Origin: UBA3537 sp965658025
GTDB taxonomy: Bacteria; Bacteroidota; Bacteroidia; Flavobacteriales; Flavobacteriaceae
DNA: 64,000 nucleotides
Direction of reading: 5' to 3'
NCBI GenBank assembly: GCA_965658025.1
Contig: CBFHQL010000003.1
Coordinates: 62,001 to 126,000 of the forward strand
In this document: positions 49,595 through 58,769 of the stretch, piece by piece
Numbering within the stretch: position 1 is the first letter of the stretch
Layout: each line of letters opens with the position of its first letter
Position numbers and translations under genes: made by a program
Notes under the pieces: model-generated
Told to the model about the DNA's origin: nothing
The model's input: only the letters and a program-made list of their open reading frames with translations
The model's database searches: none

Positions 49595-49972
49595 ATGGAA
49601 ATTCAAGGAAAAATTAAACTCATTGGCGAAACACAAACCGTAGGGTCAAACGGTTTTAGAAAACGTGAATTGGTGGTCACCACCGAAGAGCAATATCCAC
49701 AACACCTGTCGGTTGATTTTGTACAGGACAAAACAGAATTATTAAACAATTTTCAGGTTGGTCAACAAGTCAAAGTAGGCATCAACTTACGCGGACGTGA
49801 GTGGGTGAGTCCTCAAGGGGAAACCAAGCATTTTAACTCAATTCAAGGTTGGCGTATTGATAGCTTACAACAAGCTCAAGCCTCTGCTGCAGCTCCTCCT
49901 GTACCGCCAATGGAAGCTTTTGAACCAGCTTCTGACCTCAAAGACAATGAACCAGACGATCTGCCGTTTTAA
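49595..49972 (+). CDS. DUF3127 family protein
   Basis: A 125-residue soluble protein found mainly in Bacteroidetes. Residues 1-90 look like an OB-type beta domain (IQGKIKLIGETQTVGSNGF, VKVGINLRGREW, FNSIQGWRID), followed by an acidic, Pro/Ala-rich tail that ends DDLPF. The acidic tail ending DDLPF strikingly resembles the DDxPF tail of single-stranded DNA-binding proteins, a protein-interaction motif, so a nucleic-acid role is a reasonable inference. Lies between the flavin reductase and the PPK2 genes. Confidence 0.82.
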   Translation: MEIQGKIKLIGETQTVGSNGFRKRELVVTTEEQYPQHLSVDFVQDKTELLNNFQVGQQVKVGINLRGREWVSPQGETKHFNSIQGWRIDSLQQAQASAAAPPVPPMEAFEPASDLKDNEPDDLPF

Positions 49973-50010
49973 TCTTAACAACACTTATGATTAACTCTTA
50001 AATCTAACCT

Positions 50011-50865
50011 ATGAGCACTTTATCACAGAAAGATTTCGAATCGTTTTCCGATGCTGCATCGTTCAAATCCGTTCTAAAATCAACATTAGAACCAAAGAAA
50101 TATGCAGCTATTCTCGAGAGTGTTCACTACGAGACTGAGCTGTTGAAACTTCAAGCAGAACTTGTTGATTTGCAACAATGGGTGGCCAAACACAAAAAGC
50201 GTGTTTGTGTCATTTTTGAAGGTCGTGATGCGGCTGGTAAAGGCGGCGCCATTCGTCGATTTACGGAACATTTGAATCCACGTTCTATGCGTGTGGTAGC
50301 GCTTACAAAACCTACTGAAGTAGAACAAGGGCAATGGTATTTTAGGCGATACATAAAAGAATTACCTGAACCAGGCGAATTGGTCTTTTTTGACCGCAGT
50401 TGGTACAACCGCGCCGTTGTAGAACCCGTCATGGGTTTTTGCACTGATGAGCAATACAATAAATATATGGTTCAGGTGCCAGAATTTGAGCACATGCTTT
50501 ATGAAGACGGAGTAATCATCATAAAATTTTGGTTTTCCATTTCAAAAGATGAACAATTGAGGCGGTTCAATTCTCGATTGGCCAATCCATTAAAACAATG
50601 GAAATTTAGTCCTGTTGATAAAGAAGGACAAAAGCGTTGGGATTTATATACGACTTATAAAGAGCAAATGTTTAGCAAAACCCATACGTCTTTTAGCCCT
50701 TGGATTATTATCAAGACTAATAACAAAAAAGAAGCTCGATTGGAAAGTATTCGGCATGTGCTTTCTAAGTTTGAATATGACCGAAAAGGCAGTTCAAAAA
50801 CCACAATTCTTCCCGATCCAAATGTAGTTCAGCGCTACCATAGACTGATTACCCAAATTGATTAA
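50011..50865 (+). CDS. ppk2: Polyphosphate kinase 2, first tandem copy
   Basis: A nucleotide kinase that uses polyphosphate as phosphoryl donor. The 284 residues contain Walker A GRDAAGKGG (71-79), a lid-like segment HLNPRSMRVVALTKPT, and Walker B FFDRSWYNRAVVEPV (126-140). It is a single-domain PPK2 of class I or III type; whether NDP or NMP is the substrate cannot be read safely. It is followed two bases later by a second PPK2. The first 40 residues are less conserved and may be a dimer extension. Confidence 0.92.
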   Translation: MSTLSQKDFESFSDAASFKSVLKSTLEPKKYAAILESVHYETELLKLQAELVDLQQWVAKHKKRVCVIFEGRDAAGKGGAIRRFTEHLNPRSMRVVALTKPTEVEQGQWYFRRYIKELPEPGELVFFDRSWYNRAVVEPVMGFCTDEQYNKYMVQVPEFEHMLYEDGVIIIKFWFSISKDEQLRRFNSRLANPLKQWKFSPVDKEGQKRWDLYTTYKEQMFSKTHTSFSPWIIIKTNNKKEARLESIRHVLSKFEYDRKGSSKTTILPDPNVVQRYHRLITQID

Positions 50866-50867
50866 CG

Positions 50868-51635
50868 ATGAGTACATTAACACCAAAAAATATAAAAAAA
50901 TTAAACTCCAAACGTGGACTAAAACTTTTTCTAAAAGAAGAAGATATGACTACAACTAAGGCCTTGCGTATTTTAAATTATGAAGACAAGCTCAAAAAAT
51001 TGCAAGAGGAGTTAATAAAGCTGCAACAATGGGTTGAAACAGAGCAAGAAAAACTTGTTGTTATTTTTGAAGGGCGCGATGCGGCTGGAAAAGGGGGTGC
51101 CATTCGAAGAATTACACAGCATTTGAATCCAAGAGAATTTAATGTGGTAGCCCTACCCAAACCGACTCCAGAGGAACAAGGACAATGGTATTTTCAGCGG
51201 TATATAAAAAATTTACCACGAGGTGGACAAATCACTTTTTTTGACCGTAGCTGGTACAATCGTGCTGTGGTGGAGCCAGTCAATGGATTTTGTACTGATG
51301 AAGAGTACAAGATTTTCATGAACCAAGTAAACAATTTTGAACAAATGTTGGTCGAGTCTGGTGTTCGTTTGGTGAAATTTTATTTTTCTATTTCAAAAGA
51401 TGAACAAGCACGTCGTTTTAAGGATATCAAAGCCAGTCCAGTCAAAAAATGGAAGTTTAGTCCTGTAGACCAAACGGCATTAGAGCGCTGGGATGACTAT
51501 ACGCACTACAAAGAACAAATGTTTAAAAAAACAGATACCAAACTTGCCCCTTGGATTGTCATTAAAGCCAATAGAAAAATGAAAGCAAGGGTAGAGGTTG
51601 TGCAAAAACTTTTGGAGCTTGTGCCTTACAATTAA
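50868..51635 (+). CDS. ppk2: Polyphosphate kinase 2, second tandem copy
   Basis: A 255-residue paralogue of the preceding gene with Walker A GRDAAGKGG (69-77) and Walker B FFDRSWYNRAVVEPV. The two share most residues in the core (for example EQGQWYF, RSWYNRAVVEPV, GFCTDE) but differ widely at synonymous positions and in both termini, so the duplication is old. It lacks the longer C-terminal extension of the first copy. Its 3' end overlaps the convergent tag gene by four bases. Confidence 0.92.
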   Translation: MSTLTPKNIKKLNSKRGLKLFLKEEDMTTTKALRILNYEDKLKKLQEELIKLQQWVETEQEKLVVIFEGRDAAGKGGAIRRITQHLNPREFNVVALPKPTPEEQGQWYFQRYIKNLPRGGQITFFDRSWYNRAVVEPVNGFCTDEEYKIFMNQVNNFEQMLVESGVRLVKFYFSISKDEQARRFKDIKASPVKKWKFSPVDQTALERWDDYTHYKEQMFKKTDTKLAPWIVIKANRKMKARVEVVQKLLELVPYN

Positions 51636-52201
51636 GAGACTTCATCATAACGAAAACAACTTGTTTCGTGGTCATTAACCATCCCTGTGGCTTGCATGTG
51701 CGCATAAACCACGGTACTCCCAACAAATTTGAATCCACGTGTTTTTAAATCGGTACTGATGACATCACTCAAAGGGGTGTTGGCGGGGATTGCTTTGTAG
51801 TCCGAAAATTGATTTTTTATAGGTTTCCCATCTGTAAATCCCCAAATATAGTGGCTAAAACTTCCAAATTCTTCTTGAATTTTGATAAAAGCTTGAGCAT
51901 TGGTAATGGCCGCTTTTATTTTTAGCTTGTTCCGTATAATACCTTTGTTTTGTACCAGCTCTTGAAATTTTCCATCAGTATACTTCGCGATTTTTTTGTA
52001 ATCAAAACCATCAAAAGCAACTCTAAAATGTTCTCTTTTTCTCAAAACGGTAATCCAACTTAGCCCCGCTTGAAAGGTTTCAAGCATAAGAAATTCAAAT
52101 AGTTTTTGATCATCAAAAAGTGGGACACCCCATTCCGTATCGTGGTATTGTTCGTATAAGGGGTCGCCTTCACACCAGCCACAACGTTGTTTAGTTTTCA
52201 T
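51632..52201 (-). CDS. tag: DNA-3-methyladenine glycosylase I
   Basis: Removes 3-methyladenine from alkylated DNA. The 189 residues begin with RCGWCEGDPLYEQYHDTEWG, with the zinc-binding Cys (near 7) and His (near 20); the other ligands are in NDHETSCFRY at the C-terminus. The catalytic region is FQAGLSWITVLRKRE near 43. Last gene of the ftsX-uppP-truB unit, 20 bases after truB. Confidence 0.95.
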   Translation of the reverse strand: MKTKQRCGWCEGDPLYEQYHDTEWGVPLFDDQKLFEFLMLETFQAGLSWITVLRKREHFRVAFDGFDYKKIAKYTDGKFQELVQNKGIIRNKLKIKAAITNAQAFIKIQEEFGSFSHYIWGFTDGKPIKNQFSDYKAIPANTPLSDVISTDLKTRGFKFVGSTVVYAHMQATGMVNDHETSCFRYDEVS

Positions 52202-52221
52202 ACCCCATTGAGCTGCAAAAA

Positions 52222-52917
52222 TTAATCCAAACTCAAACGTTCGATAAATGTTTCTATTGTTGTAGCATTTTCAACAGAAAAATCGCCAATTTTTGTTCGG
52301 CGTAATGCAGAGAGGTGTGCACCAGAATTTAGTGCTTTTCCAAAGTCGTGCGCCAAAGACCGAATGTAGGTGCCTTTACTACACTGTACTTCAAAATCAA
52401 TTTCGTGTCCTCGTAGGGCTTTGATTTTAAAATAATTGATACAAATTTCTCTTGTCGGAATAGTCACGTCTTTTCCTGCTCTGGCAAATTCATACAGTCG
52501 TTTTCCGTCTTTTTTTAGTGCCGAAAAAACAGGGGGTTGTTGTTGTATTTTGCCCTCAAATTGTTTCGTAGTTTGATGGATTAATTTTTCTGTAATATGT
52601 GCCGTCTGGTATGTGGCATCCACCTCAGTTTCTAAGTCATAAGACGGGGTTGTACTGCCCAAAACCAATGTTCCAGTATACGTTTTTGTTTGTGCTTGAT
52701 ATTGCTCAATTTGTTTGGTTTTTTTCCCGGTACAAATCAATAAAAGTCCAGTTGCCAAAGGGTCCAAAGTGCCTGCATGACCTACTTTTATTTTTTTAAG
52801 ATTAAATGTTTTACGAATATGCCAACGCAGTTTATTAACCACTTGAAAAGAGGTCCATTCTAAGGGCTTATCGATCAATAATAGCTGACCATTTTTATAG
52901 TCTTCAACGGTTTTCAT
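52222..52917 (-). CDS. truB: tRNA pseudouridine-55 synthase
   Basis: Forms pseudouridine 55 in the T loop of tRNAs. The catalytic aspartate is D52 in GHAGTLDPLATG, with LLIDKPLEWTS near 12 and CSKGTYIRSLAHDFG near 172 completing the pattern. At 231 residues it is the short form without a PUA domain. Three bases separate it from uppP; in Bacteroidetes the neighbours uppP and truB commonly occur together. Confidence 0.96.
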   Translation of the reverse strand: MKTVEDYKNGQLLLIDKPLEWTSFQVVNKLRWHIRKTFNLKKIKVGHAGTLDPLATGLLLICTGKKTKQIEQYQAQTKTYTGTLVLGSTTPSYDLETEVDATYQTAHITEKLIHQTTKQFEGKIQQQPPVFSALKKDGKRLYEFARAGKDVTIPTREICINYFKIKALRGHEIDFEVQCSKGTYIRSLAHDFGKALNSGAHLSALRRTKIGDFSVENATTIETFIERLSLD

Positions 52918-52920
52918 TAC

Positions 52921-53712
52921 TTAAAAATAAGATAAACAAATGGCTATTAGCCCAACAATACCACAGTAGTACGCAAAATATTTCAATTTGCTATTTTTTA
53001 CGAGCTTAATCATCCATGTACATGCCAAAAAACCAGATACAAAAGCCGCTAAAAAGCCAATGCTTAATGATGAAAATTGTGCACTTTCATAGGTCAATTC
53101 ACCGCTAAAAATGTCTTTAAAGATTTTTCCAAAAATTAAAGGGATGACCATCAAAAATGAAAAGCGAGCTGCTTTGGTTTTATCAATGCCTAGCAGTACG
53201 GCGGTTGAAATTGTAGCCCCTGACCTTGAAATCCCAGGAAGTATAGCAATGGCTTGAGCAAGCCCAATTGTAAATGCACTTTTGAAACGCACATCTTTTG
53301 AAGTGTTTTGTGCCCGATCGGCCAGCAGCAGCAAAAGCCCCGTAATGATGAGCATAGCACCGACCAAAACGATGTTTTTTGAAAATAAAGATTCCAATTC
53401 CGTTTCGAAAAACACACCAATTAAGGCCGCTGGAATCATTGAAATTATAATTTTAAAAATAAATTGTGTGTTGGTATTCCATTCAAATTTTAATAATTCT
53501 CGGATGATTTCCAATATGTCTTTTCGAAAAACAACAATGGTACTTAGCGCTGTTGCAAAATGAAGAACAACCGTAAAAATCATACTTTCTTTTGGCATAG
53601 AATCATCGCCAAGCAATGCTTTGCCCAATTCCAAATGCCCACTTGAAGAAACGGGCAAAAACTCTGTAAGCCCTTGAATAACTCCTAAAAGAAGACTGTC
53701 TAAATAATCCAC
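52921..53712 (-). CDS. uppP: Undecaprenyl-diphosphatase
   Basis: Recycles the undecaprenyl carrier lipid of the cell wall by hydrolysing its pyrophosphate at the membrane. It has 263 residues with eight or so hydrophobic helices and the two family motifs GLTEFLPVSSSGHLEL (near 15-30, Glu and Ser/His) and GISRSGATIST (near 160, Arg). It starts immediately after the DUF3098 stop, so the two are translationally coupled. Confidence 0.96.
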   Translation of the reverse strand: MDYLDSLLLGVIQGLTEFLPVSSSGHLELGKALLGDDSMPKESMIFTVVLHFATALSTIVVFRKDILEIIRELLKFEWNTNTQFIFKIIISMIPAALIGVFFETELESLFSKNIVLVGAMLIITGLLLLLADRAQNTSKDVRFKSAFTIGLAQAIAILPGISRSGATISTAVLLGIDKTKAARFSFLMVIPLIFGKIFKDIFSGELTYESAQFSSLSIGFLAAFVSGFLACTWMIKLVKNSKLKYFAYYCGIVGLIAICLSYF

Positions 53713-53964
53713 TTATGCTTTGGGTTTTAGAAGGATGGCGTACACTTGAATACCAAAGCCAATAAGGATAAGTGTTGGTGCTATACGAATGCGTTGAATG
53801 TTAAAAATAGCATCGCTAAACACATTAGGGTCATCCGAACCTCCACCTGCCATAAGGATAAATCCAAGCGCTATAAAGCCCAAACCAATAAACATCCAAA
53901 CATAGTTTCTTTTTTCAAAAACAAAGGTTTGTTTTGTTGCTTCTTTACGTTTTTTCTCTCCCAT
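53713..53964 (-). CDS. DUF3098 family small membrane protein
   Basis: An 83-residue protein with a charged N-terminus (KKRKEATKQ) and two transmembrane helices (about 29-45 and 61-77) separated by a glycine/serine/asparagine-rich loop (AGGGSDDPNVFSD). Occurs in Bacteroidetes between ftsX and uppP as here, which hints at a role in envelope growth or division. Function unknown. Confidence 0.85.
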   Translation of the reverse strand: MGEKKRKEATKQTFVFEKRNYVWMFIGLGFIALGFILMAGGGSDDPNVFSDAIFNIQRIRIAPTLILIGFGIQVYAILLKPKA

Positions 53965-53975
53965 AAGGTTTTATT

Positions 53976-54854
53976 TTAGTAATAAAGTTGATCTGTTTTA
54001 AGGTTTAAAAAACGCTGTGTTGCTAAGTGGGTACTGATCCATGTAATGAATATACCAATCAGTAAGATGCTTAAAAATAAAGCGCCTAACTCAATTGGGT
54101 AATTGATGAGTTTTAGTTCTGGAAATGAAGCGTTTAAATAATAAATGAGTAGGCCATTCGCACCAATCCCCAAAAGCGCACCCAAAATCCCTAAACGGAT
54201 ATTCTTCATCACAAAGGGCCTTCTGATGAATTGTTTTGTGGCCCCCACCATTTGCATGGTTTTAATGGAAAAGCGTTTGGAGTACACCGCTAGGCGAATA
54301 GAACTGTTGATGAGCAACATTGCGATTAATGCAAACAACCCGCTAATAATCAAAATCCAAAATCCAATGCGTTTTACATTATTATTCATAAGTGAAACCA
54401 AATCTTTATCGTATTTCACATCTTCAACAAAATTTTTCTGCAGTGCTTTTTCGGAAATGCTATCCAATCGTTTTGCTGTAACATAGGGTGCTAACAAATT
54501 GACTTCCAAAGAATTCTTCAAAGGATTGTAGCCCACATCGTCCAAAAAGTCTTTACCATATTCTGCGGTCATAAACACTGCAGCTTCGTCTTTGGAGATG
54601 AATCGTGTTTGCTTTACATAATTGGCTAAACTCAAACTTTTTTTTAGTTGATTAATTTCGATGGGTTTTGTTTCGTCTTCCAAATAAATTGTGAGGACTA
54701 CTTTTTCTTTGAATTCATCAGAAATGTGTTTTGCGTTAATTAGCAAAATCCCTAAAACCCCCAGTAAAAACAGTACTAAACTGATGCTGATAACAACCGA
54801 AAAATAGGAGGAAATCAATCGTCGTTTTTGATGCTTTTCAAATGTTGAACCCAT
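53976..54854 (-). CDS. ftsX: Cell division protein FtsX (permease-like)
   Basis: A membrane protein of 292 residues that with FtsE activates wall hydrolases at the division site. The start at 54854 (MGSTFEKHQKRR) is preferred to a longer frame because it gives the usual cytoplasmic tail before helix 1. Four transmembrane helices are visible (about 22-45, 170-195, 215-245 and 265-288), with the large periplasmic loop about 50-165. No ftsE lies in this window. First gene of the unit. Confidence 0.93.
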   Translation of the reverse strand: MGSTFEKHQKRRLISSYFSVVISISLVLFLLGVLGILLINAKHISDEFKEKVVLTIYLEDETKPIEINQLKKSLSLANYVKQTRFISKDEAAVFMTAEYGKDFLDDVGYNPLKNSLEVNLLAPYVTAKRLDSISEKALQKNFVEDVKYDKDLVSLMNNNVKRIGFWILIISGLFALIAMLLINSSIRLAVYSKRFSIKTMQMVGATKQFIRRPFVMKNIRLGILGALLGIGANGLLIYYLNASFPELKLINYPIELGALFLSILLIGIFITWISTHLATQRFLNLKTDQLYY

Positions 54855-54931
54855 AGTTATAACCTTGGTTTTGTAAAAATATAAAACTTCCTCAAATAAA
54901 ATGTAAATTTGCAATCAATAAAGTAGGAATC

Positions 54932-57748
54932 ATGACATACAATTTCAGAGAAATTGAAGCCAAATGGCAAAACTATTGGGCAAACAACAACACATTTAGA
55001 GCAAAAACAGGGGGTGATCAACCTAAATATTATGTTTTAGATATGTTTCCTTACCCCAGCGGAGCTGGGCTACATGTAGGTCATCCGCTTGGCTACATTG
55101 CTTCTGATATTTATGCGCGTTACAAGCGTCACAAAGGATTTAATGTTTTGCACCCTCAAGGTTATGATAGTTTTGGTCTTCCTGCAGAACAGTATGCTAT
55201 ACAGACAGGACAACATCCCGCAGTGACTACTGAAGACAATATAAACACCTACCGCCGTCAATTGGATCAAATTGGGTTTTCTTTTGATTGGAGCCGAGAA
55301 GTGCGTACCTCATCACCAGAATATTACAAATGGACCCAATGGATTTTTATTCAATTGTTTACTTCTTGGTATGATAAAACGGCCGATAAAGCACGTCCAA
55401 TTTCTGAGTTGATTACACACTTTTCTAAAGAAGGGAATAAAAATATTAATGCCGTTTGTGATGAAAATATAACTGAATTTCATGCTCAAGAATGGAACGA
55501 TTTTTCGGATAAAGAACAGCAGAATATTCTTTTACAATATCGTCTAACGTATTTGGCAGAAGCGGAAGTGAACTGGTGTCCAGAATTAGGAACGGTATTA
55601 GCAAACGACGAAATCATTAATGGAGTTTCAGAACGTGGTGGTTTTCCTGTGGTCAGAAAAAAAATGACACAATGGAGCATGCGTATTTCTGCCTATGCCG
55701 ATCGACTCTTGACGGGTTTAGAAAAAATAGACTGGACAGATGCACTCAAAGAAAGTCAACGCAATTGGATTGGAAAATCTGTAGGAGCGTCTGTACGCTT
55801 TAATGTTGCAGGTCATAAGACTACAATTGAAGTGTTTACTACCCGACCTGATACGATTTTTGGGGTTTCATTTATGACTTTAGCGCCTGAGCATGAATTG
55901 GTAAAATCCATCACTACAGAAGCTCAGAAGTCTGCAGTAGAAGATTATATTTTAGCGACCTCAAAACGCAGTGAACGCGAGCGTATGGCCGATGTCAAAA
56001 CCATTTCAGGTGTGTTTACAGGTGCTTATGCCGAGCACCCATTTACCAAAGAACCCATCCCCATTTGGATTGGCGACTATGTGTTGGCGGGCTATGGAAC
56101 AGGCGCTGTAATGGCGGTACCCTGTGGCGATCAAAGAGATTATGACTTTGCCAAACATTTCAATATTCCAATACCTAATATTTTTGATGGTATTGATATT
56201 TCAGAAGAAGCATTCACGGATAAGTCAAAAACTAAAATCGGGAATAGTCAATTTTTGGACGGATTAGATTTTAAAGCTGCAACCAAATCAGCAATAGAAG
56301 CGTTAGAAAAAATCAATCAAGGGGAGGGTAAAGTAAATTACCGCCTACGCGATGCGGTATTTTCTAGACAGCGCTATTGGGGTGAGCCATTTCCAGTATA
56401 TTATGTAGACGGTTTACCACAAATGATTGACCCGAAACATTTACCCATTACACTTCCTAACGTTGAAAAATATCTACCCACCAAAGAAGGTGAGCCACCA
56501 TTGGGGCGTGCTGAGGTTTGGGCATGGGATACCCAAAACAATAAGGTGGTGCGCAACGCTGAAATCGACCACAAAACGGTTTTCCCATTAGAACTTAATA
56601 CTATGCCGGGTTGGGCGGGGAGCTCGTGGTATTTTAACCGTTATATGGATCCCCATAATGCTGAAGAATTTGCCAGTCAAGAAGCGCTTAACTATTGGCA
56701 ACAAGTAGATTTGTACATCGGTGGTAGTGAACACGCCACTGGGCATTTGTTGTATGCCCGTTTTTGGCAAAAATTCTTGTTTGATTTGGGCCATCTTCCG
56801 GTCGATGAGTTTGCTAAAAAACTCATCAACCAAGGGATGATTTTGGGAACCAGTGCTTTTGTTGCTCGAATTGAAGGGAGCAACACTTTTGTATCGAATG
56901 ATAAAATCAATAATCAAAATGTGCAATACATTCATGCGGATGTCAGTTTTGTCAACGCCTCTGACGAATTGGATATTGAGGCGTTTAAATCGTGGCGAAA
57001 AGAATTTTCTGAGGCAGAATTTATTTGCTCTGAAGATGGAAATTTTAAAGTTAAGCGTGAGGTCGAAAAAATGTCAAAATCAAAATACAACGTGGTCAAT
57101 CCAGATGAAATTTGTGCCACTTATGGTGCTGATGCATTGCGTTTGTATGAAATGTTTTTAGGGCCATTGGAGCAATATAAACCTTGGAATACCGCTGGAA
57201 TAACAGGAGTTTCGAGTTTTCTAAAAAAATTATGGAAATTATATGTTGGGGATTCTGGAGTAAAAGCCACCGACGAAGAGCCCACCAAAGACGCCTTAAA
57301 AACCCTGCACAAAACCATTAAAAAAGTCACCGAAGACATCGAGCAGTTTTCGTTCAATACTTCAGTTTCAAACTTTATGATTGCCGTGAATGAATTGAGC
57401 GCGCAAAAGTGTACAAGCCATGCAGTTTTGGAGCCTCTTTTAATTTTAATTTCGCCCTATGCACCACATATTGCCGAAGAATTATGGTCAAAATTAGGAC
57501 ATAAAGATTCTATCTCAACCGCCAGTTTTCCAACGTTTGAGCCAAAACATTTAATTGAAAGCACCAAGAATTACCCCATTTCATTCAACGGGAAAATGCG
57601 TTTTACTTTGGAGTTGTCTCTAGATTTATCCAAAGACGAAATTGAAAAAACAGTTTTAGCCCACGAAAAAACGATTGCCCAATTAGAAGGTAGAGTACCT
57701 AAAAAAGTCATTGTTGTCCCTGGAAAAATTGTAAATATTGTTGGGTAA
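54932..57748 (+). CDS. leuS: Leucyl-tRNA synthetase
   Basis: Charges tRNA(Leu) (class Ia). The 938 residues include the HIGH variant HVGH in GAGLHVGHPLGY near 47-56, the editing domain (TRPDTIFGVSFM near 308), and KMSKSKYNVVNP near 708. Between about 630 and 700 is an insertion (FVARIEGSNTF, IHADVSFVNASDELDIEAF) that is characteristic of Bacteroidetes LeuRS. A -7 box TAAATTTG (54904-54911) precedes it. The SemiSWEET gene overlaps its 3' end by 11 bases. Confidence 0.96.
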   Translation: MTYNFREIEAKWQNYWANNNTFRAKTGGDQPKYYVLDMFPYPSGAGLHVGHPLGYIASDIYARYKRHKGFNVLHPQGYDSFGLPAEQYAIQTGQHPAVTTEDNINTYRRQLDQIGFSFDWSREVRTSSPEYYKWTQWIFIQLFTSWYDKTADKARPISELITHFSKEGNKNINAVCDENITEFHAQEWNDFSDKEQQNILLQYRLTYLAEAEVNWCPELGTVLANDEIINGVSERGGFPVVRKKMTQWSMRISAYADRLLTGLEKIDWTDALKESQRNWIGKSVGASVRFNVAGHKTTIEVFTTRPDTIFGVSFMTLAPEHELVKSITTEAQKSAVEDYILATSKRSERERMADVKTISGVFTGAYAEHPFTKEPIPIWIGDYVLAGYGTGAVMAVPCGDQRDYDFAKHFNIPIPNIFDGIDISEEAFTDKSKTKIGNSQFLDGLDFKAATKSAIEALEKINQGEGKVNYRLRDAVFSRQRYWGEPFPVYYVDGLPQMIDPKHLPITLPNVEKYLPTKEGEPPLGRAEVWAWDTQNNKVVRNAEIDHKTVFPLELNTMPGWAGSSWYFNRYMDPHNAEEFASQEALNYWQQVDLYIGGSEHATGHLLYARFWQKFLFDLGHLPVDEFAKKLINQGMILGTSAFVARIEGSNTFVSNDKINNQNVQYIHADVSFVNASDELDIEAFKSWRKEFSEAEFICSEDGNFKVKREVEKMSKSKYNVVNPDEICATYGADALRLYEMFLGPLEQYKPWNTAGITGVSSFLKKLWKLYVGDSGVKATDEEPTKDALKTLHKTIKKVTEDIEQFSFNTSVSNFMIAVNELSAQKCTSHAVLEPLLILISPYAPHIAEELWSKLGHKDSISTASFPTFEPKHLIESTKNYPISFNGKMRFTLELSLDLSKDEIEKTVLAHEKTIAQLEGRVPKKVIVVPGKIVNIVG

Positions 57749-58010
57749 TATAGATTTTATAGAAGGTATTGGGTTGTTAGCAGCGGCATTGACAACTTAT
57801 TCATTTGTACCTCAAGTGTACAAAACGTGGAAAACCAAAGATGTTTCTAGCTTTTCAATGACTACATTTTCTATGTTTTTTATTGGGATTGTGTGTTGGT
57901 TGATTTATGGGATTTACAAAGAAAGTTTGTCCATGATTTTAGCCAATACCATTACTATGGTTTTGTCGTTTATTATTTTGATCTTCATTTTTAAATACAG
58001 AAAACCTTAA
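57738..58010 (+). CDS. SemiSWEET-type sugar transporter (PQ-loop)
   Basis: A 90-residue membrane protein with three helices, the size of a bacterial SemiSWEET that dimerises to move sugars. The PQ motif is in TTYSFVPQVYKTWKTKD near 19-35, followed by SSFSMTTFSMFFIG and YGIYKE. It begins at TTG (57738, or the next codon 57741), overlapping leuS by 11 bases, so it is co-transcribed with leuS. Substrate unknown. Confidence 0.9.
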   Translation: MLGNIDFIEGIGLLAAALTTYSFVPQVYKTWKTKDVSSFSMTTFSMFFIGIVCWLIYGIYKESLSMILANTITMVLSFIILIFIFKYRKP

Positions 58011-58076
58011 CTGCCAAAATTTCATTTTTTGAAGGATTGGCGTTATTTTTGATATAAATAACCTAAAAAAAATACT

Positions 58077-58769
58077 ATGGGAACCTATTATATATTACTT
58101 GGAGTCATCACTTTAGTGAGCTGGATGGTAAGCTCTACGTTGAAACGTAAATTTGCAAAATATTCAAAAACGCACTTACGCAACGGCATGTCTGGCGCCG
58201 AAATTGCCGAAAAAATGCTTGCCGATCATGGTATAAACAATGTACGTGTGGTTTCCGTCAAAGGACGATTAACAGATCATTATAACCCCAAAGACCGAAC
58301 GGTAAACCTCAGTGAGGCCGTCTATCACGAACGCAATGCAGCGGCGGCGGCTGTTGCTGCACACGAATGTGGACATGCGGTACAACATGCTCAGGCCTAC
58401 AGTTGGTTAGAAATGCGCTCCGCTTTGGTGCCTATGGTCAGTATTTCATCACGGCTTTCCATGTGGGTCATTTTGGCTGGGCTGATGCTTGGTTTTGGTG
58501 CAGGGCTCGGGCTTGGATTTTGGGTGGCCTTGCTTGGTTTTGGATTGATGGCCATAGCTACTGTATTTAGTTTTGTAACGCTGCCTGTTGAATATGATGC
58601 CAGCAACAGAGCATTAGCATGGCTAAAGAACAAAAATATGGTCTCTCGTGAAGAATACGACGGCGCACAAGATGCCCTCAAATGGGCTGCACGTACTTAT
58701 CTTGTTGCTGCTTTGGGTGCATTAGCAACGCTATTGTATTGGGGATTGCAGATTTTTGGTAGAGATTAA
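58077..58769 (+). CDS. YugP-type membrane zinc metallopeptidase
   Basis: A 230-residue membrane protein with four hydrophobic segments. The zinc signature is H96-E-C-G-H100 (AAHECGHAVQHA), preceded by NLSEAVYHERNAAAAA. This is the DUF2227/YugP family. The physiological substrate is unknown. Its 3' end overlaps the convergent Lrp-type regulator by four bases. Confidence 0.93.
   Translation: MGTYYILLGVITLVSWMVSSTLKRKFAKYSKTHLRNGMSGAEIAEKMLADHGINNVRVVSVKGRLTDHYNPKDRTVNLSEAVYHERNAAAAAVAAHECGHAVQHAQAYSWLEMRSALVPMVSISSRLSMWVILAGLMLGFGAGLGLGFWVALLGFGLMAIATVFSFVTLPVEYDASNRALAWLKNKNMVSREEYDGAQDALKWAARTYLVAALGALATLLYWGLQIFGRD

Noticed and set aside
50011..51635. Tandem PPK2 as a recent duplication or assembly error
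   Set aside because: The copies differ widely at synonymous positions and have distinct termini, so they are old paralogues.
54855..54914. Longer N-terminus for ftsX
   Set aside because: The extra residues read through the leuS/ftsX divergent promoter region and do not match the family.
58012..58047. GCCAA/TTGGC hairpin after the SemiSWEET gene as a terminator
   Set aside because: Only five pairs with a very long loop; the T-rich stretch after it is better explained as the -7 box of the next gene.
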